This document shows positions 1-7,902 of a stretch of DNA of 14,395 nucleotides, in pieces. Source of the stretch: Bacteriovoracaceae bacterium UBA3083 (GTDB taxonomy: Bacteria; Bdellovibrionota; Bacteriovoracia; Bacteriovoracales; Bacteriovoracaceae); contig DFBJ01000010.1 of the NCBI GenBank assembly GCA_002366565.1, forward strand, positions 1-14,395, written 5' to 3'. Position numbers and translations under genes: made by a program. How positions within the stretch are numbered: the stretch's first letter is position 1; the number at the start of each line of letters is the position of its first letter. The notes under the pieces were generated by a model that saw nothing but the letters and a program-made list of their open reading frames with translations, searched no databases and was not told where the DNA came from.

Positions 1-243
1 ACGGTGCTTCAGGCGCTTGTATTTGCCACAAAGACATTCGTAGTCTTTAACTGGACCAAAAATACGTGCACAGAACAGACCATCACGTTCAGGTTTGAAC
101 GTACGATAGTTAATTGTTTCTGGCTTTTTAACTTCACCAAATGACCACTCACGAATCGTATCAGGAGAAGCCATCTTAATAGAGACGGCTTCTACACTAA
201 TCGGATCTTTTGGTTTATCAAAAAAGTTCAATAAGTCTTTCAT
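1..243 (-). CDS. rpoC: RNA polymerase beta' subunit, N-terminal part (runs off left edge)
   Basis: The first 81 codons of the beta' subunit, the catalytic largest subunit of RNA polymerase. Translation begins MKDLLNFFDKPKDP and contains the conserved REWSFGEVKKPETINYRTFKP-type segment and then GLFCARIFGPVKDYECLCGKYKR. C70 and C72 are the first two ligands of the N-terminal zinc ribbon (same numbers as E. coli); the other two cysteines and the whole catalytic core lie beyond position 1. The ATG at 243 is preceded by a good ribosome binding site (GAGG, 7 nt away). It follows rpoB by 44 nt with a compact hairpin between them, the normal rpoBC arrangement. A separate 3' part of rpoC lies at the other end of the window; the two parts do not overlap in protein coordinates, so whether they belong to one gene or two cannot be told from here. 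Confidence 0.96.
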   Translation of the reverse strand, partial: MKDLLNFFDKPKDPISVEAVSIKMASPDTIREWSFGEVKKPETINYRTFKPERDGLFCARIFGPVKDYECLCGKYKRLKHR

Positions 244-260
244 GCCTAACCCTCAATATG

Positions 261-281
261 TCCCCGAGTTAAACTCGGGGA
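261..281 (-). other. rpoB-rpoC intergenic stem-loop without T tract
   Basis: A perfect inverted repeat, CCCCGAG / CTCGGGG, extends by A-T pairs on both sides to 9 bp with a 3-nt loop. It fills most of the 44-nt rpoB-rpoC gap and ends about 10 nt before the rpoC ribosome binding site. In the transcript it is followed by ACATATTGAGGG, not by U residues, so it is not an intrinsic terminator. It is much more G+C-rich than its surroundings. A role in mRNA processing, stability of the rpoB 3' end or spacing of rpoC translation is inference. Confidence 0.6.
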
Positions 282-287
282 TTAAAA

Positions 288-3200
288 TTAATTAAAAAAT
301 TCTTCTTCAGTACTCTCATCTAACTTCACATCAAGACAAAGTGCCTGTAACTCGCGAATAAGAACGTTAAATGATTCAGGAAGACCTGGCTCAAGAACTT
401 GCTCACCTTTTACAATTGATTCATACATTCTTGTACGACCAATAACATCATCTGACTTAACAGTTAAGAATTCCTGAAGAGTATAAGCTGCACCATATGC
501 TTCAAGTGCCCAAACTTCCATCTCTCCAAGTCTCTGACCACCAAACTGAGCCTTACCACCAAGTGGCTGCTGAGTTACAAGTGAGTAAGGACCTGTAGAT
601 CTTGCGTGAAGTTTTTCATCAACAAGGTGATGTAGCTTAAGCATGTACATCGCTCCAACAGTTACATCTTCCGCAAATGCGTCACCTGTAATACCGTCGA
701 AAAGTGTAGTCTTACCATTCTCTTCTAAATCACCAAGAGCAAGCATCTTTCTAATTTTCTCTTCCTTAGCACCATCGAATGCTGAAGTTGAGAAACGAAC
801 ACCTGTTGCTAATTGATCAGCAACTGCTCTTACTTCTTTATCTGTAGCTTTTTTAAGCCAGTTCTTAACATCTTCAGTTTCATAAATCTTGTAGATGTAA
901 TCTTTAATCTCTGCCATCTCTACTTGATCTTCAATTAGAGCTTTCATCTTCTCACCTAGACCACGTCCGGCCCAACCAAGGTGAAGCTCAAGAAGCTGAC
1001 CAATGTTCATACGAGATGGAACCCCTAGAGGGTTAAGAACGATCTCTACAGGAGTTCCGTCTGCTAAGAATGGCATATCTTCTTGTGGAAGAACGTTCGA
1101 GATAACACCTTTGTTACCGTGACGACCGGCCATCTTATCACCAGGTTGAAGCTTTCTCTTGATCGCTACATAAATTGTAACTTTCTTGATTACACCTGGA
1201 GGTAATTCATCTCCTCTATGGTGCTTAGCTATTTCATCATTGGCTTTTTGACGAACTCTATTGATTCTGTTTCTTACGTCTGCAAAGTACTCACTTAGTC
1301 TTTCTTCAAGTGCCGGCTCAAGTGGTAGGTAACCAATAAGCTCAAATGGAATTGAAGCTAAAACTTCGCTTGTTAGATCTGCACCTTTAGGAAGAAGCTC
1401 TGTTGAACCATCTTCAGATACAAGTCTATCAGTTGTTTTAGTACCTTTAAGCATGTCTGCAATCTTTAAGATCGAAGAAGTTTGAATTGCTTTAATTTCA
1501 ATTCTCTCATCTCTTCTAATTAAAGTTGTTTCTTGCTCAATGATCTCCTTAGATCTTGCACAAAGTTCAACACCTTCTCTTGTGTAAACTTTTGCATCAA
1601 TAACAGTACCACGTACTGATGATGGTGCTCTTAAAGAAGTATCTTTAACATCTCCGGCCTTATCACCAAAGATTGCTTTAAGTAGTTTCTCTTCTGGTGA
1701 AAGTTGAGTCTCACCTTTTGGAGTAATTTTACCAACAAGAATGTCACCTGGCTTAATGATCGCACCAACTCTAATAATCCCTGCTTCATCAAGATCCTTA
1801 AGGGCTTCTTCAGAAACGTTTGGAATATCACGAGTGATCTCTTCTTTACCAAGCTTAGTGTCTCTTGCTTCAACTTCATAACTTTCGATATGAACTGAAG
1901 TGAAAACATCTCTTGCAAGTAGTCTTTCATTGATTAGGATCGAATCCTCATAGTTGTAACCACCCCATGGCATGAACGCTACAAGAACGTTTTGACCTAG
2001 AGCTAAATCACCAAGATGAGTACCAGGACCGTCAGCGATTACCATTCCCTTAGAAACAACATCACCTTCTTTAACTAGCGCTTTTTGGTTATTACAAGTA
2101 TTTTGGTTAGTTCTTTGATATTTAACAAGCTTGTAAATATCAACACCTGATTGACCATCATCAAATTGATTTCTTTGAATAACAATTCTGTTTGAGTCTA
2201 CAAAAATAACTCTACCTGAATGTTTTGCAAAAAGAATTGCACCCGAATCTCTAGCAACAGTACTTTCAATTCCTGTTCCAACGATTGGAGCATCAGTTCT
2301 AACAACAGGCACGGCCTGTCTCATCATGTTCGATCCCATTAGTGCACGGTTGGCATCATCGTGCTCAAGGAAAGGAATTAATGATGTTGCAATCGAAATC
2401 ATCTGTTGAGGCGAAACGTCCATCAGCTCTACTTGATCGTTTGGAACTAGTGTGAATTCACCAGCCGCACGAGAAGGAACATGTTCTCCGTCTACTTTAC
2501 CATCAACAATATGGTTGTTATCGATCTGTGCAATTACTTTTCCTTCTTCTTCAAAAGCTGTGAAGTACTTAGCTGCACCTAAAGATAAATCTTCGTTTAC
2601 AGTCTGGTATGGAGTTTCAATGAAACCATACTCAGAAACTCTTGCATATGTTGCAAGTGAAGTAATTAGACCAATGTTTGGTCCCTCTGGAGTCTCAACC
2701 GGACACATTCTACCGTAGTGAGTAGAGTGAACATCACGAACTTCGAAACCAGCTCTTTCTCTTGTTAGACCACCAGGTCCAAGTGCTGAAAGACGTCTTT
2801 TATGTGTTACTTCAGAAAGTGGATTTGTTTGATCCATAAACTGAGACAGCTGAGAAGATCCAAAGAATTCTTTTACTGATGCTGAAACAGGCTTTTGGTT
2901 AACAAGGTCATATGGCATCATTGTTTCAATTTCTTGAATTGCCATTCTCTCTTTAACAGCTCTTTCCATACGTACTAGACCAACTCTAAATTGGTTTTCA
3001 AGTAGTTCACCTACCGCACGTACTCTTCTGTTCCCAAGGTGATCAATATCATCAACTTTACCTTTACCATTGTTAAGTTCAACAAGGTATTTAGCAGTCA
3101 TAACGATATCATCTTTAGTAAGAACAGTATTTTCAACTGGAACACTTAATCCAAACTTATAATTAATTTTCATACGACCAACTTTTGATAGGTCATATTT

Positions 3201-4415
3201 TTCTTCATTAAAGAATAAGTTGTTGAATAGTAATTCTGCTGCTTCTACTGTCGGTGGCTCACCAGGACGTAATCTTTCAAAGATTTTAGTAAGAGCAGTT
3301 TCTCTTGAGTCAGTTTTATCTAATAGAAGAGTATTTCTAACTTGATCACCAAAGTTAATCATATCGATATAGATAACTTTAACTTTCGTAATTCCAGCAG
3401 TGATTAATTCTTGAATTTTAGCTTCCGAAAGAGCTTCGTTAGCAAGACATAGAACTTCACCAGTGTTTTCGTCAAAAATGTCTTCTGCAGCAACTTTTCC
3501 AATTACTTCTTCAAGATCAGCAGATATTTCAGTTACACCAGCTTCATTTAATTTCTTAACTGATGCTTTAGTGAACTTCTTACCTTTTTTAACTAGAGCT
3601 TTACCAGTTTTTGGGTCAAGAATATCGTTAAATGCTCTTGTTCCAATCATTAGTGAGAAGTCTAGTTCTCTTGAGAAAGTAGCGTCTTTGTTGATATTTA
3701 ACGTTTCCATCTCGTAGAACATTTCTAAAAGATCTGTCGTTGTATATCCCATAGCCTTTAGTACTACAGTTGCATGTAATTTTCTTTTTCTATCAATTCT
3801 TGCGAATAGGACGTTCTTGTGATCAAACTCGAAGTCTAACCATGAACCTCTGTGAGGAATTATTCTAGCAGAATAAAGTAATTTACCACTTGAGTGCTTC
3901 TTACCTGAATCGTGCTCGAAAATAATACCAGGAGATCTGTGAAGCTGAGATACAATTACTCTCTCAGTTCCGTTGTATACGAAAGATCCTGTCTCGGCCA
4001 TTAGAGGAATATTACCTAAGTAAACTTCCTGCTCTTTGATCGAAGATACAGTTCTTTGCTCGTTCCCATCTTTATCTACGTTTACTTCGTAGAAAACAAG
4101 ACGAACAACCACTTTTAGTGGAGCTTCGTACGAAAGGCCTCTTTGTCTACACTCTTTTACAGAGTATTTAGGCTCTTCCAATGTATAACTTACAAATTCT
4201 AATGAAACTGTCTTGTTGAAATCGTGAATTGGAAAAACAGAATGGAATACGTGTTGTAATCCTACCATTTTTCTCTGCGCCGGTGGCACATCTTTTTGTA
4301 GAAATTCTTCGAAAGATTTCAACTGAAGATTCATGAGTGGTGGTGTCTCAAGTACCGTTGGAGCTGTAGAAAAACTCTTTCGATACCATTCATTCGGCTT
4401 AAAAACCTCAGTCAT
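288..4415 (-). CDS. rpoB: DNA-directed RNA polymerase beta subunit
   Basis: The beta subunit, which with beta' forms the RNA polymerase active-site cleft. From the ATG at 4415 it is 1375 residues (E. coli 1342). The start begins MTEVFKPNEWYRKSF and has a strong AGGAG site 7 nt upstream; the open frame continues 32 codons further up, but that stretch lies in the rplL-rpoB hairpin region and is not beta-like. Seen in order: N-terminal lobes, the rifampicin pocket around residues 520-545 (FFGSSQLSQFMDQTNP, then HKRRLSALGPGG), VETPEGPNIGLI, the EDSILINERL block, a proteobacterial-type insertion, the GDKMAGRHGNKG active-site lysine motif, and the C-terminal clamp segment with QPLGGKAQFGGQRLGEMEVWAL. 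Residues matching E. coli D516, H526 and S531 (D528, H538, S543) are unchanged, so no classical rifampicin-resistance substitution is present. It lies between rplL and rpoC. Confidence 0.98.
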   Translation of the reverse strand: MTEVFKPNEWYRKSFSTAPTVLETPPLMNLQLKSFEEFLQKDVPPAQRKMVGLQHVFHSVFPIHDFNKTVSLEFVSYTLEEPKYSVKECRQRGLSYEAPLKVVVRLVFYEVNVDKDGNEQRTVSSIKEQEVYLGNIPLMAETGSFVYNGTERVIVSQLHRSPGIIFEHDSGKKHSSGKLLYSARIIPHRGSWLDFEFDHKNVLFARIDRKRKLHATVVLKAMGYTTTDLLEMFYEMETLNINKDATFSRELDFSLMIGTRAFNDILDPKTGKALVKKGKKFTKASVKKLNEAGVTEISADLEEVIGKVAAEDIFDENTGEVLCLANEALSEAKIQELITAGITKVKVIYIDMINFGDQVRNTLLLDKTDSRETALTKIFERLRPGEPPTVEAAELLFNNLFFNEEKYDLSKVGRMKINYKFGLSVPVENTVLTKDDIVMTAKYLVELNNGKGKVDDIDHLGNRRVRAVGELLENQFRVGLVRMERAVKERMAIQEIETMMPYDLVNQKPVSASVKEFFGSSQLSQFMDQTNPLSEVTHKRRLSALGPGGLTRERAGFEVRDVHSTHYGRMCPVETPEGPNIGLITSLATYARVSEYGFIETPYQTVNEDLSLGAAKYFTAFEEEGKVIAQIDNNHIVDGKVDGEHVPSRAAGEFTLVPNDQVELMDVSPQQMISIATSLIPFLEHDDANRALMGSNMMRQAVPVVRTDAPIVGTGIESTVARDSGAILFAKHSGRVIFVDSNRIVIQRNQFDDGQSGVDIYKLVKYQRTNQNTCNNQKALVKEGDVVSKGMVIADGPGTHLGDLALGQNVLVAFMPWGGYNYEDSILINERLLARDVFTSVHIESYEVEARDTKLGKEEITRDIPNVSEEALKDLDEAGIIRVGAIIKPGDILVGKITPKGETQLSPEEKLLKAIFGDKAGDVKDTSLRAPSSVRGTVIDAKVYTREGVELCARSKEIIEQETTLIRRDERIEIKAIQTSSILKIADMLKGTKTTDRLVSEDGSTELLPKGADLTSEVLASIPFELIGYLPLEPALEERLSEYFADVRNRINRVRQKANDEIAKHHRGDELPPGVIKKVTIYVAIKRKLQPGDKMAGRHGNKGVISNVLPQEDMPFLADGTPVEIVLNPLGVPSRMNIGQLLELHLGWAGRGLGEKMKALIEDQVEMAEIKDYIYKIYETEDVKNWLKKATDKEVRAVADQLATGVRFSTSAFDGAKEEKIRKMLALGDLEENGKTTLFDGITGDAFAEDVTVGAMYMLKLHHLVDEKLHARSTGPYSLVTQQPLGGKAQFGGQRLGEMEVWALEAYGAAYTLQEFLTVKSDDVIGRTRMYESIVKGEQVLEPGLPESFNVLIRELQALCLDVKLDESTEEEFFN

Positions 4416-4473
4416 TTGATGTCTCCTAGAGAGAAGAAAGTATATATTAAATCGATTTTTATTTTTTTTTGCC

Positions 4474-4514
4474 AAAAATGCAAAAAGGCGTGAAGACGCG
4501 TCCGTCTTCACACC
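4474..4514 (-). terminator. rplL-rpoB intergenic attenuator-like hairpin
   Basis: On the transcribed strand a 12-bp stem (GGTGTGAAGACG / CGTCTTCACGCC, one G-U pair, 4-nt loop; 4487-4514) is followed at once by TTTTT and, after GCA, another TTTTT. An A-rich segment precedes the stem. This has the form of an intrinsic terminator inside the 157-nt rplL-rpoB gap. In E. coli the same gap holds a partial attenuator and an RNase III site that lower rpoBC expression relative to the ribosomal proteins. The T tract is interrupted, which fits incomplete termination. The structure is seen; its efficiency is inferred. Confidence 0.75.
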
Positions 4515-4533
4515 GTTTATTTTTTACAAATTC

Positions 4534-4551
4534 TAAAGACTTAAGTCTTTA
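4534..4551. repeat. 18-bp perfect palindrome downstream of rplL
   Basis: TAAAGACTTAAGTCTTTA reads the same on both strands and lies 22 nt after the rplL stop codon, just upstream of the attenuator-like hairpin. In RNA it could form a small 7-bp hairpin with a 4-nt UUAA loop. It may be part of the same processing or attenuation region. It has no T tract of its own. Confidence 0.55.
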
Positions 4552-4572
4552 AAAGATGAACTAAGTAACAAA

Positions 4573-4938
4573 TTACTTAAGTTCAGCTTTTGCACCAGCA
4601 GCTTCAAGCTTTTTCAAGATTTCTTCTGCTTCTGCTTTTTCAATACCTTCTTTTACAGCTTTTGGAGCACCTTCAACAAGTTCTTTTGCTTCCTTAAGCC
4701 CTAATCCAGTAATTCCTCTAACTTCTTTAATTACGTTGATTTTCTTAGCTCCAACGTCAGTTAGCATAACTGTAAATTCAGTTTGCTCTTCAGCAGCTGC
4801 ACCAGCAGCAGCACCAGCTACAGCTACAGGAGCCGCTGATACACCAAATTTCTCTTCTAATTCTTTAACTAGGTTAGCAACGTCTAATACTGACATTGCA
4901 GAGATGTGATCGATAAGTTGTTCGTTTGTAATTGACAT
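4573..4938 (-). CDS. rplL: 50S ribosomal protein L7/L12
   Basis: The ribosomal stalk protein that recruits and activates translational GTPases such as EF-Tu and EF-G. At 121 residues it matches the family (E. coli 121). The N-terminal dimerisation part (about 1-33, ending LEEKFGVSAAP), an Ala-rich hinge (about 34-50, APVAVAGAAAGAAA) and the globular C-terminal domain (about 52-121, with GAKKINVIKEVRGITGLGL and EAKELVEGAPK) are all present. The ATG at 4938 has AGGAG 6 nt upstream. It lies 55 nt after rplJ, whose product anchors L7/L12 dimers on the ribosome, and upstream of the attenuator-like hairpin before rpoB, an arrangement suited to making more L7/L12 than polymerase. Confidence 0.98.
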   Translation of the reverse strand: MSITNEQLIDHISAMSVLDVANLVKELEEKFGVSAAPVAVAGAAAGAAAEEQTEFTVMLTDVGAKKINVIKEVRGITGLGLKEAKELVEGAPKAVKEGIEKAEAEEILKKLEAAGAKAELK

Positions 4939-4993
4939 ATAAAACTCCTAAATTTTTTTAAATTAATTATTAAATAATAAATTGTTAACTTTT

Positions 4994-5539
4994 CTACTCT
5001 TCAGTTGCTGGTGCTTCTTCAGCAGCCGCTTCAACTGGAGCAGGTTCTGCACCCGCTTCTTTCTGTTCTTGAACAGCGTAAAGCACTCTGGCTAAAGCTG
5101 AAATCGGAGCATTGAAAGTTGCAAGTAATGTACCTAACATTTCGTCAAGTGATGGTAAATCAGCAAGAGCTTGTACTTCTTGAACAGAAAGAACTTTTCC
5201 ATCAAGTAGACCACCTCTTAGTTCTACCACTTCGTGTTTCTTTCCGGCTTCTTTAAGAGCCTTCGCAACACCCGGTGCATCTTCAAATGCAAATGCTACC
5301 GCTTGTGGACCTTTAAGGTTAGAAAGCATTTCTTCTGCTTCCGTTCCCTTAGACGCAAGTCCAAAAAGAGTATTTCTTGTTACCACTAGCTTCCCGCTGG
5401 CATCTCTAATTTCTTTTCTTAGAGCTACACCATCGTTCGAAGTCATCCCGATAACATTTGTAAGAAAAATACCCTTGGCATTAGCGATATCATTTTTCAA
5501 TGAATCGACAATGACGCCTTTTTCTTCTCTGGTTAACAT
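4994..5539 (-). CDS. rplJ: 50S ribosomal protein L10
   Basis: L10 is the base of the L7/L12 stalk; its N-terminal domain binds 23S rRNA and its C-terminal helix binds L12 dimers. It has 181 residues. The N-terminal part (MLTREEKGVIVDSLKNDI, then LRKEIRDASGKLVVTRNTL) is typical, followed by the KGPQAVAFAFEDAPGVAKAL region. The end carries the L12-binding helix around LARVLYAVQEQKE and an acidic, Ala/Pro-rich tail of about 20 residues. The ATG at 5539 has GGAGG 4 nt upstream, a rather short spacing. The stop is TAG, whereas most neighbours use TAA. In many bacteria L10, alone or bound to L12, represses its own mRNA through the leader; a candidate structure lies just upstream. Confidence 0.97.
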   Translation of the reverse strand: MLTREEKGVIVDSLKNDIANAKGIFLTNVIGMTSNDGVALRKEIRDASGKLVVTRNTLFGLASKGTEAEEMLSNLKGPQAVAFAFEDAPGVAKALKEAGKKHEVVELRGGLLDGKVLSVQEVQALADLPSLDEMLGTLLATFNAPISALARVLYAVQEQKEAGAEPAPVEAAAEEAPATEE

Positions 5540-5565
5540 AAAACCTCCAAATTGGTTAATCTTAG

Positions 5566-5616
5566 GAGGGAGTTTCGGCTGGCTTTAATCGCCCTTAATT
5601 GCTCAAGAGCGAAACC
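5566..5616 (-). promoter_or_regulatory. Candidate L10 leader structure before rplJ
   Basis: The 94-nt rplA-rplJ gap can fold on the transcribed strand into an outer stem GTTTCG / CGAAAC (5610-5615 with 5572-5577) enclosing two small hairpins: GCTC-TT-GAGC and GGC-N7-GCC. A branched structure right upstream of rplJ is what the known L10 leader family shows, where L10 binding represses rplJL translation. I could not compare it with the family consensus, so the assignment is inferred from position and pairing. The gap is G+C-richer than the rplJ-rplL gap. Confidence 0.4.
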
Positions 5617-5633
5617 TGCTTTCTTCAACCCTA

Positions 5634-6341
5634 TTATTTAGCTACGCTTAGCGCTTCTAATGTATCTACTTTAATTCCTGGACCCATTGTAGTACTGAAA
5701 GTTAATGTCTTTAAGTACGTACCTTTTGCAGATGCTGGCTTAGCCTTAACAATAGCAGTTACTACTGCATCAATGTTTTGTCTTAGCTTGTCTGCATCAA
5801 AAGATACTTTTCCAACAGGAAGGTGAATAATACCGTTTTTCTCAGTACGGTACTCAACCTTACCAGCTTTTTGCTCAGTAACAGCTTTAGCAACGTCAGG
5901 AGTAACTGTTCCTAACTTAGGGTTAGGCATAAGACCTCTAGGTCCTAGTACTCTACCGATTCTACCAAGCTTACCCATCATGTCTGGAGATGCGATAACT
6001 CTATCGAAATCTAACCAACCACCAGCAATCTTTTGTACGATATCATCTCCACCAGCGAAATCTGCACCAGCTTCTTCAGCTGCTTTGATTTTATCACCAG
6101 AAGTAATAACACATACTCTTACGTTTTTACCTGTACCAGCTGGAAGAGCTAATGCTCCACGAATCATCTGGTCAGCGTGTCTTGGATCTACACCAAGGTT
6201 AAAAGCTACATCAACAGTTGCGTCGAAATTAACGTTACTTGTTTCTTTTGCAAGATTAATAGCTTCTTCAATTGAATATAACTTTGTACTGTCAACTTTC
6301 GCTGCAGCTTCTAAAAATTTCTTTGACTTCGTCTTAGCCAT
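5634..6341 (-). CDS. rplA: 50S ribosomal protein L1
   Basis: L1 binds 23S rRNA in the mobile L1 stalk, which helps release deacylated tRNA from the E site; in many bacteria it also represses its own operon by binding the mRNA. It has 235 residues, against 234 in E. coli. The N terminus (MAKTKSKKFLEAAAKVD), the NVNFDATVDVAFNLGVDPRHADQ segment near residues 36-58, GPRGLMPNPKLGTVT near 135-150 and the C-terminal TMGPGIKVDTLEAL are characteristic. The ATG at 6341 follows GAGG by 7 nt. It lies 45 nt after rplK, as in the usual L11-L1 operon. Confidence 0.98.
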   Translation of the reverse strand: MAKTKSKKFLEAAAKVDSTKLYSIEEAINLAKETSNVNFDATVDVAFNLGVDPRHADQMIRGALALPAGTGKNVRVCVITSGDKIKAAEEAGADFAGGDDIVQKIAGGWLDFDRVIASPDMMGKLGRIGRVLGPRGLMPNPKLGTVTPDVAKAVTEQKAGKVEYRTEKNGIIHLPVGKVSFDADKLRQNIDAVVTAIVKAKPASAKGTYLKTLTFSTTMGPGIKVDTLEALSVAK

Positions 6342-6386
6342 GATAACACCTCATTGGTTTTAACGAGCTTGCGCTCTCCCACTTAA

Positions 6387-6812
6387 TTAATAGTCTAACT
6401 TTAATCCCATTGATCTAACAGAACCTTCAATTGTTCTCTCTGCTGCTTCTTGATTTGCTGCAGTTAGATCCGGTCTTTTAGTTTCAACTATTTCTTCAAC
6501 AACTTTCTTAGGAACTGAACCTGCTACTTCCGTACCTGGTCTTTGAGATCCTTTCTTAAGTTTTAGCTTATCTAAAAGTAAGTAAGAAGCTGGAGGCGTT
6601 TTCGTAACAAATGAAAACGATCTGTCAGAATAAACTGTAATGATTGTAGGAAGAACTGTTCCGTTTTCTTTTTGCGTCTTCGCATTGAAAGCTTTACAGA
6701 ATTCCATAATGTTCACACCCTTTTGACCAAGTGCTGGTCCAATTGGAGGTGATGGGTTTGCTTTTCCGGCCTGAATTTGTAGTTTAATAAAACCTGTAAT
6801 CTTCTTTGCCAT
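6387..6812 (-). CDS. rplK: 50S ribosomal protein L11
   Basis: L11 binds the GTPase-associated region of 23S rRNA, takes part in EF-G function, and is needed for RelA activation where RelA is present. It has 141 residues, the usual length. The N-terminal domain has the signature GKANPSPPIGPALGQKGVNI followed by FCKAFNAKT; the C-terminal rRNA-binding domain contains KTPPASYLLLDKL and ends TIEGSVRSMGLKLDY. The ATG at 6810-6812 has AGGAG 5 nt upstream. It follows nusG by 41 nt and precedes rplA, forming the conserved nusG-rplK-rplA order. Confidence 0.98.
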   Translation of the reverse strand: MAKKITGFIKLQIQAGKANPSPPIGPALGQKGVNIMEFCKAFNAKTQKENGTVLPTIITVYSDRSFSFVTKTPPASYLLLDKLKLKKGSQRPGTEVAGSVPKKVVEEIVETKRPDLTAANQEAAERTIEGSVRSMGLKLDY

Positions 6813-6853
6813 GATTACTCCTGCGATCTAATGATCTACCAACATGTTAATAA

Positions 6854-7501
6854 TTATGCTTTTTCTACTTGTGTAAAATCTAACTCAACTGGTGTTGGTC
6901 TACCAAAGATTGAGACGTTTACACGTATTTTACCTTTCTCATTTACAGCTTCAACTGTTCCCACAAATGATGCAAATGGACCTTCGATAACTTTAACAGT
7001 TTCACCTTCTTCAAAGTCAACTGTTGCTTTAGTTTTCTTGAATCCATCACCTTGTTGACCAGTCATATAAGCCGCTTCCTCTTCAGAAATCGGAGCTGGT
7101 TTTTCAGATGTACCACCAACAAAGCCAGTGATTTTGTCTGTATCTTTAACAAGGTGCCATGTCTTATCACTCATGATCATTTTAATCAATATATAACCTG
7201 GGAATAACTTCTTTTTTATAGTTCTCTTCTTCCCATTTGCATGTGTCGTAACAGTCTCTTCTGGAACTAATATTTCAGAAAAGTACTCAGTTTGCTTATA
7301 GTTAACGATTCTTTCTTTAAGTGCTCTTTGAATCTTACCTTCTTGACCAGTAAGTGTCTTAGCAATAAACCATTTAAACTCAGGAGAATCTCCTGTAGAA
7401 AGCTCACCTTCAGGTGTTTCTGTAGCTTCTTCCTCAGTTGCTTCAGTTTCTGTTTCTAAAACTTCAGTAACTTCTTCTTCTGTTTTATTTTCTTCAGACA
7501 T
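6854..7501 (-). CDS. nusG: Transcription termination/antitermination factor NusG with acidic N-terminal extension
   Basis: NusG binds RNA polymerase, suppresses pausing, aids Rho and links transcription to the ribosome. It has 215 residues, against 181 in E. coli; the extra length is at the N terminus. The NGN domain begins at KWFIAKTLTGQEGKIQ (residue 43) and includes LFPGYILIKM and the VGGTSEKPAPISEEE segment. The KOW domain follows from about residue 160 (GETVKVIEGPFASFVGTVE). Residues 1-41 hold 16 Glu and 1 Asp against a single Lys, mixed with Thr, and should be disordered. No ATG, GTG or TTG codon occurs in frame between the start and the domain, so the extension is translated. The site AAGGTG precedes the ATG. 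It lies 14 nt after secE, so the two are probably translated together. Confidence 0.97.
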   Translation of the reverse strand: MSEENKTEEEVTEVLETETEATEEEATETPEGELSTGDSPEFKWFIAKTLTGQEGKIQRALKERIVNYKQTEYFSEILVPEETVTTHANGKKRTIKKKLFPGYILIKMIMSDKTWHLVKDTDKITGFVGGTSEKPAPISEEEAAYMTGQQGDGFKKTKATVDFEEGETVKVIEGPFASFVGTVEAVNEKGKIRVNVSIFGRPTPVELDFTQVEKA

Positions 7502-7515
7502 ATATCACCTTATAA

Positions 7516-7902
7516 TTAGTATAATAATTCTAATATTTTTCTAAATGTGAAATCTACAAGTACGAAAACTCCACTTATTATAGAGACTGTAATAACAAGT
7601 CCAACAGTCATCTTTAGTACTGAGTCTTTGTCTGGCCATACAACCTTAACAAGCTCTGAGTACACTTCCTGCATATGTGTAGATGCAGACTTACTTTTAA
7701 GGATACCTATAAACGTTCCAAGTCCAACCAGTATCCCTAAACCTTGAGAAACTGCTAAGAAGTTAGAAACCTTAGCTTCTAAATCAAACCATTCACCTAA
7801 CTGACCAACGAAACGAATAACTACAAAACCAGCTAAGATACTGATAATTGCAACAAATGCGTTGATCCACTTTTTTCCGTCTTCTACTCGAATAAATGAC
7901 AT
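7516..7902 (-). CDS. secE: Preprotein translocase subunit SecE
   Basis: SecE is the clamp-like subunit of the SecYEG channel in the inner membrane. It has 128 residues with three predicted membrane segments, roughly 13-32, 50-68 and 99-119, like the three-segment E. coli protein (127 residues) rather than the short single-segment form. The conserved SecE core is the amphipathic stretch EVYSELVKVVWPDKDS (about 79-94) plus the last membrane helix. The ATG at 7902 has AAGGA 8 nt upstream. It heads the secE-nusG-rplKA-rplJL-rpoBC gene series; the nearest upstream gene, tRNA-Trp, is about 475 nt away, so a promoter of its own is likely. Confidence 0.95.
   Translation of the reverse strand: MSFIRVEDGKKWINAFVAIISILAGFVVIRFVGQLGEWFDLEAKVSNFLAVSQGLGILVGLGTFIGILKSKSASTHMQEVYSELVKVVWPDKDSVLKMTVGLVITVSIISGVFVLVDFTFRKILELLY

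Noticed and set aside
1631..1930. 99-codon minus-strand open frame inside rpoB
   Set aside because: It overlaps conserved rpoB sequence in another frame with no independent support.
4416..4511. 32-residue N-terminal extension of RpoB
   Set aside because: The extra codons come from the attenuator-like hairpin and T-rich stretch, resemble no beta subunit, and the ATG at 4415 has a strong ribosome binding site.
6342..6386. Possible L1 translational operator (GAGC-GCAA-GCTC hairpin) between rplK and rplA
   Set aside because: The stem is only 4 bp with a GNRA loop and I could not confirm the L1 recognition motif; the classical site is before rplK.
7381..7395. Perfect inverted repeat CAGGAGA-A-TCTCCTG in nusG
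   Set aside because: It lies within coding sequence at the junction of the acidic tail and NGN domain; codons explain it and there is no T tract.
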